Positions 44,309-52,928 of a stretch of 64,000 bases of DNA are shown one piece after another. Source of the DNA: JABCZS01 sp041660525 (GTDB taxonomy: Bacteria > Pseudomonadota > Gammaproteobacteria > JABCZS01). A program made the position numbers and the translations under genes. Each line of letters begins with the position of its first letter. Positions within the stretch are counted from its first letter, which is position 1. Location: contig JBAZWD010000002.1 in assembly GCA_041660525.1 (NCBI GenBank), positions 133,891-197,890 of the forward strand, written 5' to 3'. The notes beneath the pieces were generated by a model. The model worked only from the letters and a program-made list of their open reading frames with translations, was not told where the DNA came from and did not search any database.

Positions 44309-45562
44309 TTAATTCATACTCAATACTGACATATTCTGATTTTTATTTATTGGGGACCCAAGTGGTTTAAGTTTAAAATACTGTCCATCTTGTTTTAAAA
44401 TATGAATAGGTTCGCTTGTTGCATACGGCGTGTTTGCAGACAGCGCCAGTTCATTATTTTTAGTCCGGCCCCATAAGCATAAATTGATATTATTTTTTGC
44501 GGCCACCATGAAGACGATATCTTGATCTTCACAATTAAATTGCTCACCTAAACTTTGAATTGCATTGACGAAATTTTCTTTTGTATTAACAGTCTCATCC
44601 ATTTTCTTTTGTTTTCGAAGATATTCCTTATACAAACTTTCTAAATCATTTAGACTATCGTCATCATCATCATTGGAGTCAATCAATTTTTTAATATGTT
44701 CATCATCAACTTTAAGTCGACTGTTTTTCATTAAAGGATGTTGTAATAACGCTTTAGAAGCCTCTTGATATTGACCATGGGCAGATGTATTAATCCTTAA
44801 ATAATATGTGCGCATTTGCTGCATAAATTTTTCTCTAATAAAAGGATGGTTTGACAAATGAACCAGGGTGTTTAAATACTGCTTCGCGTTAATGCCAAGC
44901 AAATATAGAATAGATGAATTATGTTGCTCGGTATTAAATGCAATAGGTTTATTATCAAAAGTAGCTACATAATTTGGAGCATTATTTGTAGAATCCATTT
45001 GAGTTGCCATTGCTGCATTATTTACTTGCCAACTTGTCAATATAGCTGCGCCAAAATTTACCGCGCTATTTTCCCCTTTCTTTTCTTTAATTAAAGTATT
45101 TATAATATCTTGTGCTTGTTGAATTTTTACCATCAATTGTTTTAAGGAAGCAATCACCGTAGGATCAGTTGATTCTTGATAATGATCACATGTTATACTC
45201 AAAAAAACAGTTGTAATAATATCATTTAATTTCTCAGCAAAAAATAAAAGGGGTTCTTTTTCAGGGGGCGTGCGTTTTGAATTTATAATGTCAAAGAGCT
45301 TATTGAACACTACAGAATCAAATGAAAATTCTCCTGTGGGTATAATGTTTTCAATAATATTTAAAGCAAGGTGAAAAGTATTTTTATAGCTTGAATCTAG
45401 CCACTCTAATAACATCTGCAATGCATCATCTCTACCAGGAAAAAATAAATCATAAAACCAGGTCAAGTCATCATCTTCCGCATCTATTAAATCTGGATCA
45501 AAATAAACTGCAAAATTTTCACTGGCACGTTCAAAATATTCATCCATTTGAGCGTAATGCAT
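44309..45562 (-). CDS. Downstream part of a frame-split protein, unknown
   Basis: 417 residues from the first ATG, helical, acidic in places (DSNDDDDDSLNDLE), without membrane segments or known domains. The open frame continues upstream of this ATG without a stop to the A8 runs at 45639-45668 (KDFEELIAEVEKGNATEKQL precedes it), where it meets the end of the neighbouring 124-residue frame. The two together would give a protein of about 559 residues. If translated alone, the start codon at 45562 has no clear ribosome binding site. C-terminal strand-rich segment (IVFMVAAKNNINLCLWG) suggests a folded domain. Confidence 0.6.
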   Translation of the reverse strand: MHYAQMDEYFERASENFAVYFDPDLIDAEDDDLTWFYDLFFPGRDDALQMLLEWLDSSYKNTFHLALNIIENIIPTGEFSFDSVVFNKLFDIINSKRTPPEKEPLLFFAEKLNDIITTVFLSITCDHYQESTDPTVIASLKQLMVKIQQAQDIINTLIKEKKGENSAVNFGAAILTSWQVNNAAMATQMDSTNNAPNYVATFDNKPIAFNTEQHNSSILYLLGINAKQYLNTLVHLSNHPFIREKFMQQMRTYYLRINTSAHGQYQEASKALLQHPLMKNSRLKVDDEHIKKLIDSNDDDDDSLNDLESLYKEYLRKQKKMDETVNTKENFVNAIQSLGEQFNCEDQDIVFMVAAKNNINLCLWGRTKNNELALSANTPYATSEPIHILKQDGQYFKLKPLGSPINKNQNMSVLSMN

Positions 45563-45612
45563 TAATTTTCTTAATTGCTTTTCTGTCGCATTCCCTTTTT
45601 CAACTTCGGCTA

Positions 45613-45987
45613 TTAATTCTTCAAAGTCTTTTTCAACGTTTTTTTTGCGTTTTTTTTGCGTTTTTTTTGTGGAGGCTGCGCAACAGTAATTTGAGGAAAT
45701 TTTTCATACCATATCTGCGCAAATGCTAAAGCAAAAATACTCTCGGGCCTTAATTTTAAAAGCAAATGCAGGTATTTATCTACCAAAGGATGCTGAGATT
45801 TTAAAAGGGAAATAAAATTTTGAATAACTGGGAGGCTATCCTCAAAGTTACCCTCCTCAGGGATTTGCGTTGCATCGCTCATCATGGCACTTATGGTTTC
45901 TTCAATAGCCTCATCAAAGCATTCAGTAGCACCCTCTTTGGGGTCTAGCAATGCAGTTAAAATTTCAAGTTGTTCTTTAAAAGCCAT
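45613..45987 (-). CDS. Upstream part of the frame-split protein
   Basis: 124 residues, acidic and helical at first (LTALLDPKEGATECFDEAI), then PESIFALAFAQIWYEKFPQ and a basic end (KKRKKNAKKTLKK) encoded by the A8 runs. The zero frame contains A-AAA-AAC, a classical -1 slippery heptamer, in the second run; a -1 shift there leads straight into the downstream frame. An upstream 5' half of a longer gene is more likely than an independent small protein. Confidence 0.6.
   Translation of the reverse strand: MAFKEQLEILTALLDPKEGATECFDEAIEETISAMMSDATQIPEEGNFEDSLPVIQNFISLLKSQHPLVDKYLHLLLKLRPESIFALAFAQIWYEKFPQITVAQPPQKKRKKNAKKTLKKTLKN
45639..45668 (-). repeat. Three A8 runs separated by CGC
   Basis: On the minus strand A8-CGC-A8-CGC-A8, an 11-bp period. 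Gain or loss of a single A or of one 11-bp unit changes the reading frame; loss of one unit would restore the frame between the two halves of the split gene. Confidence 0.9.
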
Positions 45988-46090
45988 GGGTTTTCTTTAT
46001 ATTGTAAAATTGACGTTAAATTCAGAATTCAAGACCCTAACTTAAGTCAGGTAGAATAGCAAGAGATATGTCAATAAAACCAACTATACT

Positions 46091-46122
46091 GATATTTATC
46101 TTCAATCTATGAGATAAATATC
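46091..46122 (+). promoter_or_regulatory. 11-bp perfect inverted repeat abutting the mscL start codon
   Basis: GATATTTATCT (46091-46101), ten-base loop, AGATAAATATC (46112-46122), then ATG. In RNA it would pair the only purine-rich stretch (GAGA, 46111-46114) before the start, so it could block translation. A TATACT at 46085-46090 could instead start transcription inside the first arm, in which case the repeat would act as a DNA operator. Confidence 0.55.
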
Positions 46123-46545
46123 ATGTTTAAAAATATGCTAAATGAATTTAAAACCTTCGCCATGCGCGGCAATATGATAGATATGGCGGTGGGTATTATT
46201 ATTGGTGCGGCGTTTGGTAAAGTGGTCAGCTCGCTGGTTTCGGATATTATCATGCCACCTATTGGGTTTATATTAGGTCGCGTTGATTTTTCTAATTTGT
46301 CTATTACGTTGCATGAAAAAACAGCCGATATGCCGGCTGTTGTGATAAGTTATGGTCTTTTTATTAATACACTGATTGATTTTATTATTATCGCATTTGC
46401 TGTTTTTATCGTGATTAAGCAGGTTAATCGTTTTGCTCCCGTTGGCAGTTTACCGGGTAAACCTACTACGCAAGCATGTCCGTATTGTTGCACAGATATT
46501 CCCATTCAAGCAAAACGTTGCCCGCATTGTACTTCACAGCTGTAA
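46123..46545 (+). CDS. mscL: Large-conductance mechanosensitive channel MscL with zinc-ribbon tail
   Basis: Emergency release valve for hypo-osmotic shock. 140 residues: the conserved N-terminus (FKTFAMRGNMIDMAVGIIIGAAFGKVV), TM1, periplasmic loop, TM2, and in place of the plain C-terminal helix a four-cysteine ribbon (CPYCCTDIPIQAKRCPHC). The start at 46123 fits family alignment; a possible start at 46135 has no better signal. The ATG directly follows a perfect inverted repeat. Confidence 0.94.
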   Translation: MFKNMLNEFKTFAMRGNMIDMAVGIIIGAAFGKVVSSLVSDIIMPPIGFILGRVDFSNLSITLHEKTADMPAVVISYGLFINTLIDFIIIAFAVFIVIKQVNRFAPVGSLPGKPTTQACPYCCTDIPIQAKRCPHCTSQL

Positions 46546-46551
46546 ATCGTT

Positions 46552-47946
46552 TTAATCATTCCAGCATTCAGTTTTCCCTAAACCAGGAATACTGTTTGCT
46601 TTAAATACAGGATTTTTCCCCGCCTTTTTTTGCTGCATATAATCGCGAAACGCAGCAAAGGCATGTTTACTTAGTAAAGTAATTGCCAATAAATTGGTGA
46701 GTGCTACAAATGCCATAAATAAATCGGCGATATTCCATACTAATGTTAGCTCGGCAACAGCGCCGCCTACGACGACTAATACCACTAAGGTTCTGTAAAT
46801 GGGTAAGCCTAATCGATGTTTATAGATAAACTCTAAATTTGTTTCACCATAATAATAATTCCCGATAATCGAGCTGAATGCGAATAAAAATATGCATAAG
46901 GTAAGAAAATAATTGCCCCACTCACCTATCGAGGAATGAAGCGCGGCTTGTGAGATTTGTACACCTTCTAAGCCTTCGAGCAAATGCGCATCGGTTAATA
47001 ACACAATAAAAGCAGTTGCGCTGCAAATAAGTAACGTATCAACAAATACACCAAAAGTTTGTACCAAACCTTGTTTTACAGGATGACTTACTTCTGCGGC
47101 GCCAGCAACGTTGGGCACACTGCCCATGCCTGCTTCATTGGAATATAAGCCACGTTTAATGCCTTGCATCAATGCCGCGCCTAATCCGCCGCCTAGGGCT
47201 TGTTCAAAACCAAATGCATTTTTGACAATTAATACTATCAATGCGGGAAGGTCGACAATATGTTGCACCATAATAACTAATGCAATGAGTAAATAAAGTG
47301 AGGCCATGATCGGAATTAAATATTGTGTGACTTGCGCAATTCTATGCAAACCACCAAAAATAATGAGCGCGGTTAATAATCCTAACACCAAGGCTAAAAT
47401 TAATGGATCCATACCAAAATGTGTAAACGCTGAAGTAATGGTATTGGCTTGTACTGCATTGAATGCAAAGCCATAACAAAAAATCAATAACGTCGCAAAC
47501 AATAAACCCATCCATTTCGCGTTTAAACCTTGCTGCATATAATAAGCAGGTCCGCCACGATAACCGTCTTTATCTTTTACTTTATAAATTTGCGCTAAGG
47601 TATTTTCCACCAAGCTGGAAGCCGCACCAATTAAGGCAATAACCCACATCCAAAACACTGCGCCTGGGCCACCTAAACTAATCGCAATGGCAACGCCGGC
47701 AATATTGCCTGTGCCTACACGTGAAGCGGTACTAATACAAAAAGCTTGAAACGAAGCAATCGCATTCGGTTTACCTTCAGGTCGTTTTGCAACCGTTTCT
47801 TGTAGCATTGTTTTAATCAAACGAAATTGGGCAAAGCGCATTTTTACCGTGAAATACAGTCCGAGGCCAATTAATAGAATAATGAGCACATAAGACCACA
47901 ATAGATGGTTGAAATTTGCAATGAGAAGATTAAATGTATCGATCAT
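46552..47946 (-). CDS. Alanine/glycine:cation symporter (AGCS family)
   Basis: Sodium-coupled amino acid symporter of 464 residues with about eleven membrane segments. Family features include TASRVGTGNIAGVAIAIS, GGPGAVFWMWVIALIGAA and RGLYSNEAGMGSVPNVAGAA. Convergent with mscL with a six-base gap. Substrate probably alanine or glycine. A metabolic gene inside an otherwise effector-like stretch. Confidence 0.93.
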   Translation of the reverse strand: MIDTFNLLIANFNHLLWSYVLIILLIGLGLYFTVKMRFAQFRLIKTMLQETVAKRPEGKPNAIASFQAFCISTASRVGTGNIAGVAIAISLGGPGAVFWMWVIALIGAASSLVENTLAQIYKVKDKDGYRGGPAYYMQQGLNAKWMGLLFATLLIFCYGFAFNAVQANTITSAFTHFGMDPLILALVLGLLTALIIFGGLHRIAQVTQYLIPIMASLYLLIALVIMVQHIVDLPALIVLIVKNAFGFEQALGGGLGAALMQGIKRGLYSNEAGMGSVPNVAGAAEVSHPVKQGLVQTFGVFVDTLLICSATAFIVLLTDAHLLEGLEGVQISQAALHSSIGEWGNYFLTLCIFLFAFSSIIGNYYYGETNLEFIYKHRLGLPIYRTLVVLVVVGGAVAELTLVWNIADLFMAFVALTNLLAITLLSKHAFAAFRDYMQQKKAGKNPVFKANSIPGLGKTECWND

Positions 47947-48081
47947 GAAAAATGAACCTTGTGATATTGTTTAAGCATACTGTAAAAAGTTAGAAAATTC
48001 AATCATTAGGGCCTCAATGATAGTTAATATCTATTGATTAACTTGAAACAATCAATTTTATTAATACCTTACATCCGCACA

Positions 48082-48109
48082 TACTCCTACTAACCACACA
48101 CAAGGAGTA
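48082..48109 (+). promoter_or_regulatory. Hairpin that pairs the Shine-Dalgarno of the 48115 gene
   Basis: TACTCCT (48082-48088) is the exact complement of AGGAGTA (48103-48109), which holds the ribosome binding site six bases before ATG 48115. Loop of 14 bases. Confidence 0.5.
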
Positions 48110-48114
48110 GGATT

Positions 48115-49128
48115 ATGGGTGCAGATAAACGTAAATTATTAACGAATGTAACGCAAAGTGCGATTTGGTTATCAATTCACGGCGCGCGTTTAAGTTCACA
48201 ATTATCTGCATTAGGTGGCATGAGTTTGTTAATGTGTGGTTATGGCTTTGATAGCGGATTTCGTTTTTATCAAGATTTACAGGATAAAAATCAGAAAGAA
48301 AAACTATTGCTTAAAATATATCGCCGCCAGCAAAAAGATATCACTTGCGAAAGTGAAAAAGATTTTGCGCGCATTCAAGCCCTACTGAAAATGCAAAAAA
48401 AATCCCTGCGAAAAAGTTTAGCAATTCAACAACAAAATTTACAGCAGCTTGAGCAAATCAATTATGCACGCTTAACTGCGCAGCTAGAGAGTAATATTGC
48501 AAAATATCATTCGTTTTTATGGCAATATCACGCATTCGCGACCAGCGGACTTGCTGCGGGTTTAACATTAGATATGCTGTATTTATTATTGGATTATGGC
48601 ATTGCGCCGCTGGGCAGTCATATTACATTGGGATTTTGCATGCTTAATCAAATTAAAGGTTGGGCCGTTGATATCAATGATTATATGAATACGTTGGCGC
48701 AATGCGAGCGGAAAATAACGTGCTTGCTGAATTTAAATTTTAATGCTGATTTACAACAGAATAATCAGGAGTTAATTCAAAATGGTTTAGCACCATTATT
48801 TTCAGTGACACGTAAAGGCGAATACGTGATGAGAGAATTAACAGCAATTTCGGCTGAAAAACATGCTGCCACTTGCAAAATTATTATGAATAGTTATTGG
48901 TATGCATTCATGTTAACGGGAATGTCATGCTTATTTTTCTGCGCAAATCCTGTTATCGGACTTGGTGTCTTTGGATCAGGATTTATATCCCATGCTATAT
49001 TAAAATGGCTACAGCCTGAAGCTAAGACAAAAACCTCGCCTTTGTCTTGGGCATTTTCAAAGGTCATTGAAAAAACCAGTGAGATTTATGAAACAGCCAG
49101 TTTGCCTGCATTAAGGCACAGTTATTAG
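48115..49128 (+). CDS. Membrane protein, paralogue of the 62-kb gene, unknown
   Basis: A 337-residue protein with three hydrophobic regions (about 20-40, 140-180, 258-292) and a charged helical region (about 55-130). No known domain. It aligns along its whole length with residues about 165-490 of the protein at 61988: NQIKGWAVDINDYMNTLA against NQVNGFFVMRKNYLNNIA, NQELIQNGLAPL against NEELVAHNLRPI, and NSYWYAF against HSYWYAM. A hairpin may hide its ribosome binding site AGGAG. Possibly a membrane-targeted effector. Confidence 0.78.
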   Translation: MGADKRKLLTNVTQSAIWLSIHGARLSSQLSALGGMSLLMCGYGFDSGFRFYQDLQDKNQKEKLLLKIYRRQQKDITCESEKDFARIQALLKMQKKSLRKSLAIQQQNLQQLEQINYARLTAQLESNIAKYHSFLWQYHAFATSGLAAGLTLDMLYLLLDYGIAPLGSHITLGFCMLNQIKGWAVDINDYMNTLAQCERKITCLLNLNFNADLQQNNQELIQNGLAPLFSVTRKGEYVMRELTAISAEKHAATCKIIMNSYWYAFMLTGMSCLFFCANPVIGLGVFGSGFISHAILKWLQPEAKTKTSPLSWAFSKVIEKTSEIYETASLPALRHSY

Positions 49129-49234
49129 TAAATGCCAGGCTAAGTCTTGACTTATTTTGTAAGAATGATACCATATGTAAGTTTATTTAGTTATGACCTT
49201 ATCTAATTGATTTATATATACTTATGAGGCTTGT

Positions 49235-50389
49235 ATGTTGTACCAAATTTATAATGACTGTCTTCAATTAATTCAAGCCTCTGGGCGTTTTGATGAGTCA
49301 ATTCAACCTCAACAATTACCTGAAACTACTAGTCCTAGTGCTGTTATTCAAGCCATGCAAGCTTTAACAAACATAATAAAAAAACATCCGTCTTTACAAT
49401 CTAACAAAAAAGAAGAATGGGAAGGTTTTAGTGATTGTTTAGAGATAGCGGAATCTATGGATCTAATATCTCAAACGAACATGTTTGAAGAGATTCAAAA
49501 AGCAATGCAACAAGAATTTCTAGCTCCAGCTCCAGCTCCAGCGCCGCAGCCTGCTCCACCTCCAATAAACAAGCAAAATATTTTTAAATCACAACAAATT
49601 TCGGAATTTGAGTTCGATACCATAGAAGAAGAGCAGAAAGTAGATAACTTTGAGATTTCAAGTGGCTTAAAAGAACTTTACAGGCTGTATAAACAAATTG
49701 AAGAAAAATATAATGGGCTTAATAGCTCTAGCTCATCTAGTTCAAGTTCATCTGCCTCGAGCGATCAAAAAAACCTTGAAAATGATGAACAAATGAAAAA
49801 ATATATGATGCGTATTGCGCTAAGAATATCATCTGAAACCTTAACACCTTTTTTCGAAGAAAGTACACTTATAAAATTTAACGATATTAGAAAGAATCTA
49901 CAAAAAGAAGATATCAAAAACAAACTTCCTTTATTAAATGAATTAGGAATAATATTAGCTGATCTTTTTGAGCTTCGGTCTTCTGCGTCAATAGCACCTG
50001 TATTGGTAATGGATTTTAGTTATAATAATGATCCACTTGCTTTTTACAAATCAATCTATAAAGAATATATAGAAAATTCCGAACGACTCAGCATTATTCC
50101 CGCTGCAAACGACCTCCATCCAGGACCGCTAGTAAAAAAAGAATTTAACAGCGCAGAAGCGATATTATTAGATTTATTAAATTATGTAAAAAAACTAAAC
50201 CTCAGTTTTCTTGAAGGCTTTAGCGAAGATAAATTATATAAAAAGCTCTGTTTAGAATTAGATAAAGTTAAAAATCTTGATGAAACAGCCTCGCGTGAAC
50301 AACTTTTTCTTGCTGTATCAGGATTTAACACCCAATTTACACTGTCTTTGAAAAACATAGGTTTTGAAATCAATTACACCATGAATTAA
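49235..50389 (+). CDS. Hypothetical protein with Pro/Ala and Ser linkers
   Basis: A 384-residue soluble protein that I do not recognise. A helical N-terminal domain (1-90) is joined by PAPAPAPQPAPPP (about 93-108) to a short acidic segment, then a run of about thirteen serines (about 164-178), then a helical C-terminal domain. Low-complexity linkers between small domains are frequent in Legionellales effectors. A weak promoter (TTGACT at 49147-49152) precedes it, and a strong terminator follows. Confidence 0.7.
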   Translation: MLYQIYNDCLQLIQASGRFDESIQPQQLPETTSPSAVIQAMQALTNIIKKHPSLQSNKKEEWEGFSDCLEIAESMDLISQTNMFEEIQKAMQQEFLAPAPAPAPQPAPPPINKQNIFKSQQISEFEFDTIEEEQKVDNFEISSGLKELYRLYKQIEEKYNGLNSSSSSSSSSSASSDQKNLENDEQMKKYMMRIALRISSETLTPFFEESTLIKFNDIRKNLQKEDIKNKLPLLNELGIILADLFELRSSASIAPVLVMDFSYNNDPLAFYKSIYKEYIENSERLSIIPAANDLHPGPLVKKEFNSAEAILLDLLNYVKKLNLSFLEGFSEDKLYKKLCLELDKVKNLDETASREQLFLAVSGFNTQFTLSLKNIGFEINYTMN

Positions 50390-50394
50390 ACAGC

Positions 50395-50431
50395 GAGGTC
50401 AGGCATATGTGTTTGCCTGACCTCATTTTTT
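50395..50431 (+). terminator. Rho-independent terminator
   Basis: GAGGTCAGGCA (50395-50405), eight-base loop, TGCCTGACCTC (50414-50424), then A and six T. Perfect 11-bp stem, six bases after the stop of the gene at 49235. Confidence 0.93.
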
Positions 50432-50432
50432 G

Positions 50433-50759
50433 TTAATGAAAGTTAGGCTTATTATTATTGCTATTGCCAGACTCACCATTGATACTATTTTTAGTGTTAA
50501 GATCAGGAATCACTTCATACTCATTATTGTTAAAACTAACACCCAAGCTCAAATTATTAAATACTTTTTCGAGATAGTTAGATCCAGATGGCTGCGATTC
50601 TTTTTTCTTAGTCTGTCCGATTGTTTTTCTAAGGTCAGCTATATGTATATGCTTAGTTTCTTTTAAAGCGTTTTGTACTGGAATTGCTATTAAAGAAATC
50701 GGTGTCGGACCTTTTTTGACTCTCTTTATTTTCGGTTTCACTGTCGCTGTCGTTATCAC
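50433..50759 (-). other. Open frame continuing the LRR gene in another frame
   Basis: 108 codons overlapping the last 107 bases of the LRR gene in the +1 frame and continuing 220 bases beyond its stop, up to the terminator region. No ribosome binding site of its own and no ATG near the start. Composition (NYLEKVFNNLSLGVSF, then Asn-rich end) looks coding. Loss of one A from the A6 tract at 50712-50717 would fuse it to the LRR protein. Either a displaced C-terminus or a decayed tail. Confidence 0.4.
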
Positions 50760-52728
50760 TGTTTGCGTTCATAGATTCAATTCGTTCACTTAATAAAGTT
50801 GACAATTCTTCACATGTGGCATCATCTTTCTTAACCAAATTTAACGCAATCACATAATCATGGAGTTGACCTATGGTGTCATTTTTAAAATAATTTGAAT
50901 CGATACGATCACGCAATGCTTGCGTAATGCTAGTATACATTTTTTCAATTAATTTTATTCTATGGTTAGAATCATGTGAAATTTCGCCAGGAATGAGTGC
51001 ATACAATTCTTTTAATCCATATATGCGAACAGGAATATCTTCTTTAGAATTAATTTTGTCTAATTTTTTATCTATCTTTTTAATTCCGTCTATACGACTT
51101 TTCAATGTTTCTGAGTAGTGTTTTCTATTACGCAAGAGCCTGGTTTGGATTAGTCTGTATTCATCACTGTTTTCATATGCTTTATCTAGCATTAACTGAG
51201 TCAAGATATAATTCTTTTCTAAACCATCTGCAATATATTTCAAACCCTCCACGCCAATTGGATTATTGGTTAGGTTCAGTGTTTCTAACCCGCTATTTTT
51301 TTTTAGAAGTAGACCAATTTGTGCTACGCTATTGTCATTGATATTGTTACTATTCAAATCTAATGTGACAATAGTATTATTTGCAGTAAACGCTTCAAAC
51401 AACTCTGCCATTTTACTCGCATGAATACCTCTTGTTTTATCCCGCTCTAAATCATTGCTATCATTCAAATTGATGTCAGAGTCATCTTGGGTTTTATTAT
51501 CATACTGGACCTCTTTAAAATTATTGATATGAGAAAGGCAGAGTGATGTCAGGGTAGTATTTTTCCCTAAAGCTTTAGAAAGCAACCCCATATCGATGGC
51601 ATCAATATAGCTATATTGTAATGTGAATTCCTTCAAGGAAGTATTTTTCTCTAATGCCGTAAATATTGGTTTTAAAGCACGCGGGGTAATATAATTGCTT
51701 ATTGCCAAACTTTCTAAGTTTGGTTTTTCTGTTAATGCATTACCAATTTCTGAAGCAACATTAGTATTATCCACACCAGTTGATATATTTAATTTAGTAA
51801 TGCGTTTATTTTGAATTAATGTTGCTATAGCTTGTTCAACATCTGTCGGATTATTAGAAGGAGAAGCAAAAGCATAATCAAAGTTCAATACAGTAATCGA
51901 TGAATACTCATTTTTCTGCAATGCAATACCAATTTCTTTTACACCTTGTGGACCAAGATTTGTGGCATCTAACATCAACTCATTTAGTATCGTATTGTTT
52001 TCCACCATTCTTACAAGCGCATTGACATCATCTTTTGTCGACATATTGTTATTGCCAAGGTCTAGCACTTCAATATTTTTATTTGATTCCAAAAATCCTG
52101 TAATCAACGATAATCCTTGCGTTGTGAAATTATTGGCAGCCAAAAACAAACGTTTTAGCGAGGTGTTTTTTTCCAAACTTTCAATTAATACTTCAATGGA
52201 TGCATTATCAAGATTATTACCACCTAAATTCAATGATTCAAGTTTTGCTTGACCAATAAGTGTAAGCGCCTGTCTGCCTTGCTCGGTATTAAAATTCATA
52301 TTATTTAAGCTTAATGATGGCAAATCATTTTTGTTTTTTACAAAAATATCAGAAATAGCCTTTACCGTATGCACGCCAATGATGTTTGTGTCATCAAAAA
52401 ATGTATTTTGTATTGTGAGTTCTTTTACTGCAGTCTTTTTACCCAATGCATTAATAAAACGAGCAAGAACAGTATCCTTAATGTCACCCTGCAAATGTAA
52501 GTGTTCAAGTGTTTTGTGTTCTGAGATTAGACATTCAAGAGCCTCAATAACAGTCTCTGCGGGGCCATATATAGAGAGCCTTAATTTTTTTAAAATGGTA
52601 TTTTTTGATAAAGCCTTTAGAATCATCGGGATATCAGCCACGTTCTCTGGGAACTCTTTGATTAGATCAACTTCAATACGAGTTGGATTATTGTTTTCAA
52701 GTTCTTTAATGAGATCTTTTATGTTCAT
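50653..52728 (-). CDS. Leucine-rich-repeat protein (RNI-like), possible effector
   Basis: A 691-residue protein. Residues about 15-530 hold at least twelve repeats of the ribonuclease-inhibitor type (LESLNLGGNNLDNASIEVLI, LKRLFLAANNFTTQGLSLI, IEVLDLGNNNMSTKDDVNAL and more), 28 residues or so each. A helical domain (530-650) and an acidic/basic tail (NDSDSETENKES, then KRFKRN) follow. RNI-type LRR proteins are typical of eukaryotes and of effectors from bacteria that live in them. There is no signal peptide. An out-of-frame coding-like tail lies downstream. Confidence 0.85.
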   Translation of the reverse strand: MNIKDLIKELENNNPTRIEVDLIKEFPENVADIPMILKALSKNTILKKLRLSIYGPAETVIEALECLISEHKTLEHLHLQGDIKDTVLARFINALGKKTAVKELTIQNTFFDDTNIIGVHTVKAISDIFVKNKNDLPSLSLNNMNFNTEQGRQALTLIGQAKLESLNLGGNNLDNASIEVLIESLEKNTSLKRLFLAANNFTTQGLSLITGFLESNKNIEVLDLGNNNMSTKDDVNALVRMVENNTILNELMLDATNLGPQGVKEIGIALQKNEYSSITVLNFDYAFASPSNNPTDVEQAIATLIQNKRITKLNISTGVDNTNVASEIGNALTEKPNLESLAISNYITPRALKPIFTALEKNTSLKEFTLQYSYIDAIDMGLLSKALGKNTTLTSLCLSHINNFKEVQYDNKTQDDSDINLNDSNDLERDKTRGIHASKMAELFEAFTANNTIVTLDLNSNNINDNSVAQIGLLLKKNSGLETLNLTNNPIGVEGLKYIADGLEKNYILTQLMLDKAYENSDEYRLIQTRLLRNRKHYSETLKSRIDGIKKIDKKLDKINSKEDIPVRIYGLKELYALIPGEISHDSNHRIKLIEKMYTSITQALRDRIDSNYFKNDTIGQLHDYVIALNLVKKDDATCEELSTLLSERIESMNANSDNDSDSETENKESQKRSDTDFFNSNSSTKRFKRN

Positions 52729-52928
52729 TTTTATACCTCTATTTTGATGCTAGCATGTTAACATATTAATTAGTTTTGATAAAGTACTGGTATTACGGAG
52801 CAAACATCACATTTATTTACCTAAGGTGGCTCTTTGTAATACTCTATCTATATGATGCATTATGTCAGCTCGATGCACCAAATTAAGATAGTCAACTTTT
52901 TATAGGCCGGGGTTAATACGAGGCAGGC

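Noticed and set aside
52744..52775. Cluster of short palindromes (ATGCTAGCAT, TGTTAACA, ATTAAT) before the LRR gene
   Set aside because: Short AT-rich palindromes are expected by chance in this composition; no pairing with a promoter could be shown.
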